Source: Xanthomonas vasicola (lineage in GTDB: Bacteria > Pseudomonadota > Gammaproteobacteria > Xanthomonadales > Xanthomonadaceae). From it: DNA of 64,000 nucleotides. Of this stretch, positions 8,945 to 17,134 are shown piece by piece (within the stretch, counting starts at the first letter, position 1; each line of letters opens with the position of its first letter). The position numbers and the translations under genes are program-made. The notes below the pieces were generated by a model. The model searched no databases, was not told where the DNA came from, and was given only the letters and a program-made list of their open reading frames with translations. The stretch is taken from positions 62,001 through 126,000 of the forward strand of contig NZ_JSBW02000040.1 in assembly GCF_000772705.2 (NCBI RefSeq). The letters run 5' to 3'.

Positions 8945-9567
8945 GGGGTTCTCCTGTTTGTGTGCGATGTGTCCAGCCTGCCGCGACGCACATGAAATAC
9001 GCGGCTGTTTCAGGTGAACGTCGCGTGCGCTGTCTACGTGGCATTGACACATGCAGCAGCGCTGCGGATAGCCCACGTGTCGCCACGACTGATGCGCAAC
9101 GACAGATCTGCGCGCAACCCCCAAGGCGCTGGACCGCCCGCCCGCCTGACCTCACATCAGGTCGAATGCATGCGGACTCCTGTCAGCGCTTGCGATGCTT
9201 CACCCACCGGCTGCACCGGCGGCCAGACAACTGGAGTAGATGCAAATGCTGCCGTGTTGGAAAGCGACAGCATGGCGAAAGTGAAATTTCTCCATGCAAT
9301 CGATGTCAGACATCCAACAGGACTGCAAAAATTTCCGACTTGCGCTTGATGCTTTGTACAGCAAGGAATTTCCACGTTTGAAGTGCACATCAAGCGTCAC
9401 TCGCCGTGATCGACCACAAAAGAACTGCAATCGATTGCGCAAACGGCGGGCAATGATTTGCCCTGCGTCAGGCGAAAGCAACACAGGCGCCAAGCCGGGT
9501 GGGCATAGCGCCTGTGTCTAACATAACCACTGCAAGACCGGCGCGCCATAGCGCGCCTATGGCTGGA
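8945..9567. other. Non-coding stretch between the two stress genes
   Basis: About 620 bases with no supported gene. A hairpin with arms GGCGCGC/GCGCGCC at 9540-9557 follows the KGG-protein stop and may act as its transcript end, though it has no T tract. The stretch 9290-9450 is somewhat AT-richer and could hold the promoter of the DUF892 gene or a divergent small transcript; I see no recognisable element. Confidence 0.5.
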
Positions 9568-9825
9568 TTATGCGGATTCTTCCTGCGGCCTGGACTGCTT
9601 GGAACGCCCGCCCTTGCTGCCGATCCGCGACATGTGATCGCGATCGCGGCTCACGGCCTGGCCACCCTTACGGCCAGCCTCGCGTGCTTCGTCGCTAGTA
9701 AATTCGTGCGCGTTGCCACTGGCATGCGCGGCTTTGCCGCCGCTGCTTGCGAGCACGCGACGCTTTTCCGGATCCAATGCGGCAAAGCCGCGCCGGCTAC
9801 GGGTTGTGTTTTGTCCGTCTTCCAC
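9568..9825 (-). CDS. KGG-repeat stress protein (YciG-like)
   Basis: 85 residues beginning at a GTG codon (9823-9825) with a strong AGGAGG five bases upstream, which fixes the start. It is hydrophilic, with three glycine-rich repeats (SSGGKAA, GRKGGQA, GSKGGRS), the signature of the KGG / stress-induced acidophilic repeat family that includes YciG and GsiB-type proteins. Such small disordered proteins are linked to general stress or desiccation survival. It is transcribed alone on the minus strand, upstream of the YciE-like gene. Confidence 0.85.
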   Translation of the reverse strand: MEDGQNTTRSRRGFAALDPEKRRVLASSGGKAAHASGNAHEFTSDEAREAGRKGGQAVSRDRDHMSRIGSKGGRSKQSRPQEESA

Positions 9826-10661
9826 TGTGCCTCCTCTCGATGCTTCGGTTACGGCTAGGTAATAGGCCTACCGCAACATTCGTGCCAACCCTGAAAGGCA
9901 TGTTTCGCGGTGCGTTGCGTGTGGATGCAGGAAAAAACAGCTGCGCTCGCTGCGCAAATCTTGCGCACCTCTACGTCGCCATATGATGGGCCGTACCCTT
10001 AAGTGGATCGCTACCACAGGCACTGCTGCGGACAGATATGGCTCAAAGCGGATTGCGGAGCTGCAGCAGAATGAGCTAATGCGCATACGAGCAACTGCCC
10101 TGTCGGGGACGCGGGCGTTGCTCAGGCTCGTCTGGTTCAGTTGCTACCAAACCTGTGAGAGGGTCGGCCCTGCCCTCACAACGCACCAGACCCTCGTGCC
10201 CCAGGAAATCGTTTAGGTGCTGGCTTGCCCGGCGCAGCGCAATGCGCGGGAGAGTGATGCGGCAAAATTACTCGGCCACATTGCCATGGCACGCTCAGAC
10301 AGCGGCACACGACTGGTCTGCCGCCGCTGTTACTCAGCGCCAGTAGCAGCTGAATTAGAAAGGAAACGTCTGCACGCAGGCTGCCCCCGCATCTTGGCGC
10401 GCACTGACGCCTTCAACGGGTTAGGCGCTTCTGCACATGCTGCACGCATGCCTTTGCTCTTGCGCGTACTGGTGTGGATACGGAGGGCGGACTCGGACTG
10501 CAGACCCGAACCGGCAACCCTGCATACCGTTGACGGCGCGTGGCGGCGGCGGGCCAAAAGACTTGGCGAGTGGTCCCCGGCTCGACACGCACGAAGTCCA
10601 TTAGAAACCGTGAACGCGAATCGCCCCACCTTGCTGCGATGCAAAAAGCGATGTGCCGCCC
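9826..10661. other. Gene-free stretch before the nitrate-locus scar
   Basis: About 835 bases where no open frame has a recognisable product; the frames present are short and of unlikely composition. Bases 10330-10650 look like xanthomonad intergenic repeat-type DNA but I cannot prove this from one copy. It lies on the far side of the cobA remnant and so may include more debris of the deleted locus. Confidence 0.45.
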
Positions 10662-10829
10662 TCAACCCACCGCTTGCGCCGCCATCGTCCCATAGCGGTC
10701 GTCGCACCCTGCAGCAGCTTCGGCCAAAGCGTTGCCCACCAACAACAACGTCGGTAGGCCCGGCAGCAGCGCGCTGGCTGTCATTGCCAATTCGCCCAGG
10801 TTGGTAAGGCGGCGTTGCTGCTCCAGGCC
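10662..10829 (-). pseudogene. cobA: Remnant of the C-terminus of uroporphyrinogen-III C-methyltransferase
   Basis: One minus-strand frame ending at a TGA (10662-10664) reads about 55 residues with LEQQRRLTNLGELA, then L-P-G-L-P-T-L-L-L-V-G-N. This fits the closing segment of SUMT/CobA proteins (Q-x-x-x-x-T-L-x-x-L ... P-x-L-x-x-V-G). There is no start and no upstream SUMT sequence: the frame runs directly into the nasT remnant in another frame. I infer a deletion join. The short length makes the family call tentative. Confidence 0.5.
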
Positions 10830-11045
10830 GTGGCGCATGCGCATGCAGCATCGACAGCTGCTCCAAGGTATCGCGCGAAGGCGAATCCACATCGATCACC
10901 ACTACATCGGGCTGCTGGCTCTGCACCGCATGCACAACGCACTGACCGATGCCACATCGTCGAGCACGATGTAGCCGGCGCACGTCAACGCCTGGCGCAG
11001 TTCGCCGATTGGCTTTTGGGTATCGTTGACCAGCAAAACACGCAT
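10830..11045 (-). pseudogene. nasT: Truncated, frameshifted nasT-like ANTAR response regulator
   Basis: From the ATG at 11043-11045 the protein starts MRVLLVNDTQKPIGELRQAL, a receiver-domain N-terminus of the NasT type. Near 10935 the frame must shift by one base (an apparent single-base loss) to continue with QQPDVVVIDVDSPSRDTLEQ and then H-A-P-R-P. The sequence stops matching a receiver domain at about 10830, where the cobA-like tail begins. The rest of the receiver domain and the whole RNA-binding ANTAR domain are missing. Intact NasT proteins control nitrate-assimilation operons by antitermination. This copy cannot be functional. Confidence 0.7.
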
Positions 11046-11059
11046 TGGCGGCAGCGAGG

Positions 11060-11082
11060 CGTGGACGTGGACGTGGACGTGG
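11060..11082 (+). repeat. Hexamer tandem repeat CGTGGA x 3.8
   Basis: CGTGGA is repeated nearly four times just upstream of the nasT remnant start and in the cysG promoter region. It is a slippage-prone microsatellite; no known role. Confidence 0.8.
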
Positions 11083-11139
11083 CCTGATGGTGCCATGCAA
11101 CATGCCGTCCATGAGAGCCATCTTTTCGGAGTGTGTCTG

Positions 11140-12135
11140 ATGCCGTTGTTCCCGTTGTTCGCCAATCTGCAGGGGCGTGCCGTGCTGGTGATCGGTGGCG
11201 GCGAAGTCGCCACGCGCAAGGTACTGGCCTTGCTCAAAGCCGAAGCGCATATCCGCCTGTATGCGCACGCGCTTTCGCCCGAGCTTGCGCTGCTGATGCA
11301 AGCCGGCCGCTTCGAGCAACTGGGTGGCGCGTTCGACCCGGCATGGATCGACGATGTCTGGCTAGTCGTGGCCGCGACCGACGACACCGATTTGAATCAG
11401 CGTGTAGCTGCCGCTGCAGGTTTACGAAACCGGCTGGTCAATGTGGTGGACGATGCCGAGCTGTCGACGTATCAGGTGCCGGCCATCGTAGACCGCGACC
11501 CACTGATCATCGCCATCTCCTCGGCAGGCGCCGCGCCAATTTTGGCACGGCGTTTACGCGAACGGCTGGAGCGTGAATTGGATGCATCGGTCGGCCGCTT
11601 CGCCGGACTATTCGCAAAACACCGCGAGCGCATTCGCAGCCAGTTTCCGGACATGAACCGGCGCCGCCGCTGGTTCGACCGCGTCATCGACGGCGAGGTA
11701 CCGCTGTTGCTGCAGGCTGGCAATGACGCAGCGGCAGAGACCGCGTTCAGCGCAGCACTGGACGATGCCGGCGCCATCCCGGCGCGTGGCAGCGTGCAAC
11801 TGGTCGGCACCGGCCCCGGCGATCCGGGGTTGCTCAGCTTGAAAGCCCTGCGCGCGATGAATCTGGCCGATGTGCTGCTGATCGACGAACGCATTCCCGA
11901 TGCAGTGCTGGAGCTTGCGCGTCGCGACGCCTCACGCCGCGCGTTACCGCAGACAACCGACGCGCAACAGCAGCTGATCGTGGAACTGGCTAGCGAAGGG
12001 CTGCATGTGGTCGCATTGCGTAGCGGCGCCGGTTACGACGATGTGGCTGCGGATACGATCGCGGTTGCCTTGCAGGCGTGCGGTCTGGCATGCGACCGCG
12101 TGCCAGGAATTGCGCCCGCAGATGTGCGCGGTTGA
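11140..12135 (+). CDS. cysG: Siroheme synthase with truncated methyltransferase domain
   Basis: 331 residues from the ATG at 11140 (MPLFPLFANLQG). Residues 1-210 form the precorrin-2 dehydrogenase / sirohydrochlorin ferrochelatase half: a Rossmann motif GGGEVATRK, AATDD, and the ISSAG-A-P-x-LARRLRERLE region. From about residue 225 a SUMT domain begins normally (VGTGPGDPGLLSLKALR), but it lacks the G-K-R-x-G-x-H and G-G-D-P-F motifs and stops after the segment ending VPGI. Full CysG proteins are about 460 residues. I infer that the oxidation and iron-insertion steps are intact while methylation must come from another enzyme. It makes the siroheme needed by sulfite and nitrite reductases. It is adjacent to the nitrate scar and faces the molybdopterin genes. 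Confidence 0.85.
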   Translation: MPLFPLFANLQGRAVLVIGGGEVATRKVLALLKAEAHIRLYAHALSPELALLMQAGRFEQLGGAFDPAWIDDVWLVVAATDDTDLNQRVAAAAGLRNRLVNVVDDAELSTYQVPAIVDRDPLIIAISSAGAAPILARRLRERLERELDASVGRFAGLFAKHRERIRSQFPDMNRRRRWFDRVIDGEVPLLLQAGNDAAAETAFSAALDDAGAIPARGSVQLVGTGPGDPGLLSLKALRAMNLADVLLIDERIPDAVLELARRDASRRALPQTTDAQQQLIVELASEGLHVVALRSGAGYDDVAADTIAVALQACGLACDRVPGIAPADVRG

Positions 12136-12280
12136 ACGCGGTGTCGTGACTGGCGACGAGCTGGTGAAAGCAAACGGCACATACCGCAGCAACTGCCTGA
12201 GCTGACATCCTGCAGGCTGGCATATCGAGCTCTGCCTCACTTCAACCACCGCAGCCTCATCGCATTGCGCGCGTGCAACA

Positions 12281-12643
12281 TCACTCTTTCGGAAACCGCT
12301 TACGCGCACTGTCGCGCACATCGATATCAAAGGTGACGCGCAGCGCCATGGTTTCGGCATGCCCTGCACCGGCATCGAAGGTGAAGTTCAAACCCTCGCG
12401 GCTGGGCAATTGCCGGGCATGCTCTTCGAGCGCGCCGCGCGGCACAAGCAATTGCCAATGATCGGTGGCGCAATTGCACGCGGCGTGACCGCCGGTGAGG
12501 CTCACGCTGTGTCGCACCAGTCGCGCACCCTGCCCGCTCGGCAACCGGCTCGCGTTGTCGACCGTGCGCCCGGCCAGGAGTTCGGCTAGCTCCGCTTCGT
12601 CGATGCGGAACCGCAACTGCTGGCCTTCAATCTGGATTTTCAT
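12281..12643 (-). CDS. Conserved hypothetical protein next to mobA
   Basis: 120 residues beginning MKIQIEGQQLRFRIDEAELA. It is a mixed alpha/beta sequence with no signal peptide or membrane segment, and C-N-C with several His in the middle. I do not recognise a characterised family. Its start overlaps the end of mobA by 17 bases, so the two are very probably co-transcribed and translationally coupled, suggesting a link to molybdenum-cofactor work; this is context only. Confidence 0.7.
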   Translation of the reverse strand: MKIQIEGQQLRFRIDEAELAELLAGRTVDNASRLPSGQGARLVRHSVSLTGGHAACNCATDHWQLLVPRGALEEHARQLPSREGLNFTFDAGAGHAETMALRVTFDIDVRDSARKRFPKE

Positions 12644-13196
12644 GAATCAGCTCACTCCATTGCTCGGGCGTGTTGCAATTGACGAACGCGGCACGTTCGC
12701 TGGCGGTGACAGCCACGCGATGGCAATGCAGTGAACGCTGCAAGGCGCGCAGCGAGCGTGACGATGCAGCGCCAGCCATCAGCGCGGTCAAGGCCTCACG
12801 CACGTCCGCATCAATGCGCAGGCACATTGGCAGCATCTGATCCGCAAAGCCCGCGCAGCGATGTTGCGACGGCGCCAGCAGCTTGCCCAGCAACGCGGCC
12901 GACAACAGCGGCATATCCACCGGCACCACCACCAGCGTGGTTGCATCGGCCACACGTGCGATCACGCTCGCAAGGCCGCCAAGCGGGCCCAGATCAGGCT
13001 GGGCATCGGCAATGCCGGCGTAATCGGGCCGGTCGCCGCTGACAAGGACGTGCTGCGCACCAGCCTCGCGCAGCAGCGCCTGCATTTGCTCCAACAACGG
13101 GCGCCCATGCCAGGACAACAACGCCTTGTCCTGCCCCATACGCGACGAACGGCCGCCGGCCAGCACAACGCCTGTCCACGGCTGCATCGCCGTCAT
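12627..13196 (-). CDS. mobA: Molybdenum cofactor guanylyltransferase
   Basis: 189 residues. The nucleotidyltransferase signature is clear: VVLAGGRSSRMGQDKALL at residues about 10-27, then DLGPLGGLASV and a VVVPVDMPLL metal-site motif. MobA transfers GMP from GTP to molybdopterin to make the guanine dinucleotide form used by DMSO-reductase-family enzymes such as assimilatory nitrate reductase. Length is normal. It lies 37 bases after moeA on the same strand and overlaps the following small gene, forming a moeA-mobA-orf operon. Confidence 0.93.
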   Translation of the reverse strand: MTAMQPWTGVVLAGGRSSRMGQDKALLSWHGRPLLEQMQALLREAGAQHVLVSGDRPDYAGIADAQPDLGPLGGLASVIARVADATTLVVVPVDMPLLSAALLGKLLAPSQHRCAGFADQMLPMCLRIDADVREALTALMAGAASSRSLRALQRSLHCHRVAVTASERAAFVNCNTPEQWSELIHENPD

Positions 13197-13233
13197 GCAG
13201 CCGCACCAGGTTTCATGTCAGTCAGATGCGTTT

Positions 13234-14487
13234 TCATGGCGTAATCGCCGGCGCCGCTGGCTGCAGATGGCCCAAACCGAAGACTTCGGCATGTGTGCTC
13301 GGCGCTGCGCCTTCGTCCTGCGGCTCCAGCACGGCCCAGACGTTGGCCTGCAGCAACGGCACCACACGAAAGGATTCTTGCTGCGGCAGGATCTGCACCG
13401 ACAACTCCCCCGCCGCGCTGCACAGCAGCCGTGCGCGCAGATGCTGCCGCCAGATCGGTCGTGCCTGCATCGGCGTTTCCAACGCGACGCGTAGGCTACG
13501 TTCCAGCGGCATGCCCAACAAAGCACGCACTGCTGGCTCGACAAAAAAGCGTAGTCCGGCCGCACTGGCCATTGGGTTGCCGGGCAAACCGACATACAGC
13601 GCACCGTCACCGAAGCGTGCCAGCAACACCGGCTTGCCTGGCCGCACCGCGACCTTGTGAAACAGCAACGCCGCAGCGTTGCGTGCCAGTGCATCCGGGA
13701 TGAAGTCGTAACGACCACGCGAGACCGCGCCGGTGCTCAGGATGAGATCGGCACCGGCATCGCGGGCCTGCGCCAGCGCAGCGTCGAACGCCGCATCGTC
13801 ATCGCCCACCTGCCCGCGCCACACAACGTCTGCACCGGCGGCACGCAGCTGACTCAGCAGATAGCTGCTGGTGCCGTCGTGGATCTGGCCAGGCTGCAAA
13901 GGTTGCGCCGGGTTGCCGATCAACTCGCGCCCGGTGGCGATCAAGGCCACACGAGGCCGCCGCACCACCTGCACACGCGCGCAGCCCAAGCCCGCTAGCA
14001 GCATCAGATGCGCACCGCGCACCACGGTACCGGCTTCAATCACGCGATCGTGCAGGGACACGTCTTCGCCGCGACGACGGATGTGCTGGCCTGTACGCAC
14101 CGGTTGACGCAGCAGAATGCGGCAGGGGCGCTCGCCGTCGTGTTCGAGAATCTGAACCTGCTCGATCGGCACCACCGCATCGGCGCTTGCGGGCACGCCA
14201 GCCCCGGTCATGATTTCCCAGGCCGCACCTGTTGCGGCCGCGCCAGCATCCTGGCCGGCCGCCACGGTGCCGCTCACTACGTGCTCGCTGTCTGCCAACG
14301 CGCCAGCGCCGGCGGTTGCCAGCGCAAATCCATCCATCGCGCTGTTATCGAAAGGCGGCAACTCGGCCGGGCTCGACAACGCGTCTGCAAGCACGCGGCC
14401 TTCCGCATCGGCGCTCGCCACCCACTCGCTGGTGAGCGTTGCGACGTGCGCGTGGAGCAGCGCAAGTGCTTCGGCATAACTGATCAT
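13234..14487 (-). CDS. moeA: Molybdopterin molybdenumtransferase, copy 1
   Basis: 417 residues from the ATG at 14485-14487; an in-frame TTG seven codons earlier is less likely. Characteristic MoeA motifs: PPFDNSAMDGFA near the N-terminus, MTGAGVPASADAVVP, then GDD and the LPGNPMASA loop in the C-terminal half. MoeA inserts molybdenum into adenylylated molybdopterin in the cytoplasm. It is the first gene of the moeA-mobA-orf set. A second moeA lies at 26050-27270; the two proteins are clearly diverged, so they are paralogues rather than a recent duplication. Confidence 0.93.
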   Translation of the reverse strand: MISYAEALALLHAHVATLTSEWVASADAEGRVLADALSSPAELPPFDNSAMDGFALATAGAGALADSEHVVSGTVAAGQDAGAAATGAAWEIMTGAGVPASADAVVPIEQVQILEHDGERPCRILLRQPVRTGQHIRRRGEDVSLHDRVIEAGTVVRGAHLMLLAGLGCARVQVVRRPRVALIATGRELIGNPAQPLQPGQIHDGTSSYLLSQLRAAGADVVWRGQVGDDDAAFDAALAQARDAGADLILSTGAVSRGRYDFIPDALARNAAALLFHKVAVRPGKPVLLARFGDGALYVGLPGNPMASAAGLRFFVEPAVRALLGMPLERSLRVALETPMQARPIWRQHLRARLLCSAAGELSVQILPQQESFRVVPLLQANVWAVLEPQDEGAAPSTHAEVFGLGHLQPAAPAITP

Positions 14488-14692
14488 GTGCAGGACAGTG
14501 CCGATCAATGGTTGACCCGACTAGGATACCGGCCCCTGGCGCAGCAGGTACAGGCGCTGCAGTTGCGGCGGCGCAACGTTTGCATAGCCAAAGCCCATCA
14601 CGCATTGCATACACCGCTTGAAGCTGCTCAAACAGCATGCAGACAGTGCACGTTGCAAGGCTGCAGGCCGCACGTGAGAACAACTGCAACGC

Positions 14693-14967
14693 ATGCAATT
14701 CGTCGACTATGTCGGCTGGCTCGCCGCATCATCCTGATCGCCACCTTGATCCGGCAGATCTACAAACAATGGCGCTCCGACGCCGCGCACAGGGTCTCGC
14801 GCTGGTTGCTCCTCGGCCAGATCAGCGCCTCGGTGTTGTTCACCCTGTACAGCTATCTGGTTGGCAATGCGGTGTTTATCGTCAGCAATGTACTGATCCT
14901 GCTGACGGCCCTCACCGGCTACGGATTTCAGCAGCTCAAACGCCGCAAGCTGGAGCGCGTGACGTAG
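14693..14967 (+). pseudogene. Frameshifted SemiSWEET/PQ-loop-like membrane protein
   Basis: The ATG at 14693 opens MQFVDYVGWLAA but meets a TGA at 14735-14737. In the next frame the sequence continues as IILIATLIRQIYKQWRSD, S-R-W-L-L-L-G-Q, LYSYLVGN and N-V-L-I-L-L-T-A-L to the stop at 14965-14967. Joined, it would be a three-helix protein of about 90 residues like SemiSWEET sugar transporters (PQ-loop family; here the loop reads I-R-Q-I-Y-K-Q-W). A single missing base near 14727 explains the break. Either the gene is decayed or there is a sequencing error. It is divergent from moeA. Confidence 0.65.
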
Positions 14968-15007
14968 ATGTCTGGTGGGGATAGCGCCAGCAGGCTGAGG
15001 GAGATTG

Positions 15008-15997
15008 TCAGTCTCGTTTTTTGGCTGACTTGCGCGGCTTCGCCGATGCAGTTGTCGCTGTCTTTGCAACCATCTTCTTGACAGCTTTCTTCGTCGCGGC
15101 AGGCGCCTTCCTGGCTGCCGTCTTGCGCACAGCCGGCTTCTTCACTGCCACCGGCTTGCGTACTTTCTCAACATGCCCGGCATCCACTGCCGCCTTACCC
15201 TGCGCGTCGGGCACATGTACGCTGATCCAGGTAGGCGCATGATCGCTGGCCTTTTCCAGCGCACGCACCCACTTATTCACGCCTGCATCCTGCAGGCCAG
15301 GCGCTAGCTTGCGATTGAGCAGCAAATGATCGATGCGCAAGCCACGGTCACGCGCGAAATGCTGGCGGAAATAATCCCAGAATGTGTAGATCGGGGTAGC
15401 GCCGTGCATTGCCAGCAAGCTGTCGGTCCAGCCCTGCGCTAGTAGCGTCTGGTACGCCGCACGGCTTTCCGGCTGTAGCAATGCATCCTTGCGCCAGCCC
15501 TTGGGTTCGTAGATATCCGCATCCGTGGGCACCACGTTGAAATCGCCGATCAATGCGACCGGATGCGGCAGGTCCACCAGCGTTTTCGCATGCCGGATCA
15601 GGCGTTCGAACCAGGCGAGCTTGTAATCGAATTTCGGCCCGGGCTGTGGGTTGCCATTGGGCAGATACAGGCAGGCCACCACCACGCCGTGAATGGCCGC
15701 TTCCAGATAGCGGCTTTGCGTATCGCCAGGGTCCCAGGGCAAGCCGCGACGAATCTCTACCGGCTCGGTACCACGTGCAAGCAAGGCCACGCCATTCCAG
15801 GATTTCTCGCCCTGCCATATCACCCCGTAACCAGCATCGCGAATCGCTTGCTCCGGAAACGCCGCTTGCGTCGATTTCAATTCTTGCAGACCTACGATGT
15901 CCGGCTGCTCACGCTGCAGCCATTCCAGCAGGTGTGGCAGACGGCTGGTGATGCCATTGACGTTGAACGTGGCGATCTTGCGTGTGTTGGCTGACAT
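15008..15997 (-). CDS. xthA: Exodeoxyribonuclease III with a basic C-terminal tail
   Basis: 329 residues from the ATG at 15995-15997. Residues 1-260 are a complete ExoIII/AP-endonuclease domain: FNVNGITSRL, the metal-binding Glu in GLQELK, IGDFNVVPTDADIY and the closing ASDHAPTW. It removes abasic sites and 3'-blocked ends in base excision repair. The last 65 or so residues are an Ala/Lys/Pro/Thr-rich low-complexity tail (units such as AVKKPAVRKTAARKAP), resembling histone-H1-like tails; ordinary XthA is about 260-270 residues. I infer a DNA-binding extension. The gene is convergent with the SemiSWEET remnant. Confidence 0.9.
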   Translation of the reverse strand: MSANTRKIATFNVNGITSRLPHLLEWLQREQPDIVGLQELKSTQAAFPEQAIRDAGYGVIWQGEKSWNGVALLARGTEPVEIRRGLPWDPGDTQSRYLEAAIHGVVVACLYLPNGNPQPGPKFDYKLAWFERLIRHAKTLVDLPHPVALIGDFNVVPTDADIYEPKGWRKDALLQPESRAAYQTLLAQGWTDSLLAMHGATPIYTFWDYFRQHFARDRGLRIDHLLLNRKLAPGLQDAGVNKWVRALEKASDHAPTWISVHVPDAQGKAAVDAGHVEKVRKPVAVKKPAVRKTAARKAPAATKKAVKKMVAKTATTASAKPRKSAKKRD

Positions 15998-16158
15998 AGA
16001 GTGCTGGCGGCCGCTTGCGTGGTGGAACAGCATGACCGCAGGCTGATTAAGCCGATGCTCAAGCGAGGTGAAGCTGCGCGCTGTGCTCCTGCCCGCGCTC
16101 ACGTTTCGCAAACCGCCGGCGCTCTTAGCTTGAGGCACATTCATTGATTGGAATTGCC

Positions 16159-16914
16159 ATGCGACATTCCGCATTGTTGATTGGCCTTGCGCTCTGCACC
16201 AGCTGCTCACGCAGCCCCTCCTCAGTCACCCCGCCCGGCGCGCCAGAAAGTGCCAAGACCAATGTGCTTGAAGCCGGTGCAAAGGTTCTGCAACCCAATG
16301 GCCCGGTCGGCAAGCTGGACATTTATCTGGTTGGCTTTCATCCAATGAAGGACGCGCCAGATGAGCAGATGGAAGCGCATCACTATTGCCAACAAGTCAA
16401 TGAGGATTTCGCGCAATGCGCGCTTTACGACGGCAACACCGACCGCGCCAACCTTACCGGCATTGAATACATCATCTCAGAAACCCTATTTGCCCAGTTG
16501 CCGGAACAGGAGCGCAGCTTCTGGCATCCGCATAACGGAGAGATTCTCTCCGGCCAGCTCTCCGCTCCCAATCTGCCACAGATCGCAGAGAAGGAGCTAA
16601 TGCGCAACAAGATCAACAGCTACGGCAAGACCTGGCACACCTGGCATTCGCGCAAGGGCACTGCGCCGGGCGACAGTTTGCCGCTGGGCGAGCCGATGCT
16701 GGCATGGTCGTTCAATCGCGATGGGGAGCTGCAGCAACCACTGATTGCACAACGCGACCAGGCCGCTCCGGTTTCTACCGCAGAGCGCCGCGCCAACCGT
16801 CAGGACCTCACGCCGCTGGCAAAGCCGCAGCACGGCGTGGATGCCTTGCATGCACACTTCCCCGATGCCAAACCCATTCCCTGTGTGGTAGACGCCAACG
16901 CCAACAACCGTTGA
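16159..16914 (+). CDS. DUF1264 (oil-body-associated-like) exported protein
   Basis: 251 residues from the ATG at 16159 (MRHSALLIGLALCTSC); an in-frame TTG at 16144 is less likely. The N-terminus is a short signal peptide with a loose lipobox (C-T-S-C), so it may be a lipoprotein. The body has L-D-I-Y-L-x-G-F-H, M-E-A-H-H-Y-C, Q-C-A-L-Y-D-G, L-x-G-I-E-Y-I-I-S and W-H-P-H, the pattern of the DUF1264 / OBAP family first described from plants. Biochemical function is unknown. It stands alone between xthA (divergent) and the dehydrogenase (convergent). Confidence 0.75.
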   Translation: MRHSALLIGLALCTSCSRSPSSVTPPGAPESAKTNVLEAGAKVLQPNGPVGKLDIYLVGFHPMKDAPDEQMEAHHYCQQVNEDFAQCALYDGNTDRANLTGIEYIISETLFAQLPEQERSFWHPHNGEILSGQLSAPNLPQIAEKELMRNKINSYGKTWHTWHSRKGTAPGDSLPLGEPMLAWSFNRDGELQQPLIAQRDQAAPVSTAERRANRQDLTPLAKPQHGVDALHAHFPDAKPIPCVVDANANNR

Positions 16915-16925
16915 TCCGACGATAC

Positions 16926-16954
16926 AAAAACCCTGCTGCAACCGCGCAGCAGGG
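16926..16954 (-). terminator. Hairpin with T tract on the minus strand
   Basis: Arms CCCTGCTGC (16931-16939) and GCAGCAGGG (16946-16954) enclose six bases. On the minus strand the stem is followed by TTTTT. It is the likely transcript end of the dehydrogenase operon, about 180 bases past its stop, and it also lies 12 bases past the DUF1264 stop. Confidence 0.65.
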
Positions 16955-17134
16955 CGACAGTTGGCTCAAGAACGCGGCAATGCGTTTGAGCGAAAAGAAC
17001 GGTTAATCCGTGGCACGTAGCTGCCAGCATGCGCGAACGTAGTATCTGGAACAGGTGCCTACAAGCGCAAGGTACCGACTTCGACTGGCAGCGACGCTCG
17101 CCTTGCAACAAAGCGCACTGGCTTGTCCGCCGCG

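Noticed and set aside
9294..9521. 75-codon plus-strand frame between the stress genes
   Set aside because: Basic, Cys-rich and without recognisable motifs or a good ribosome site; not enough to call a gene.
10330..11319. 329-codon minus-strand frame read as one gene
   Set aside because: It joins three unrelated pieces; only the internal nasT-like segment is meaningful, and it needs a frame change to connect with its own start.
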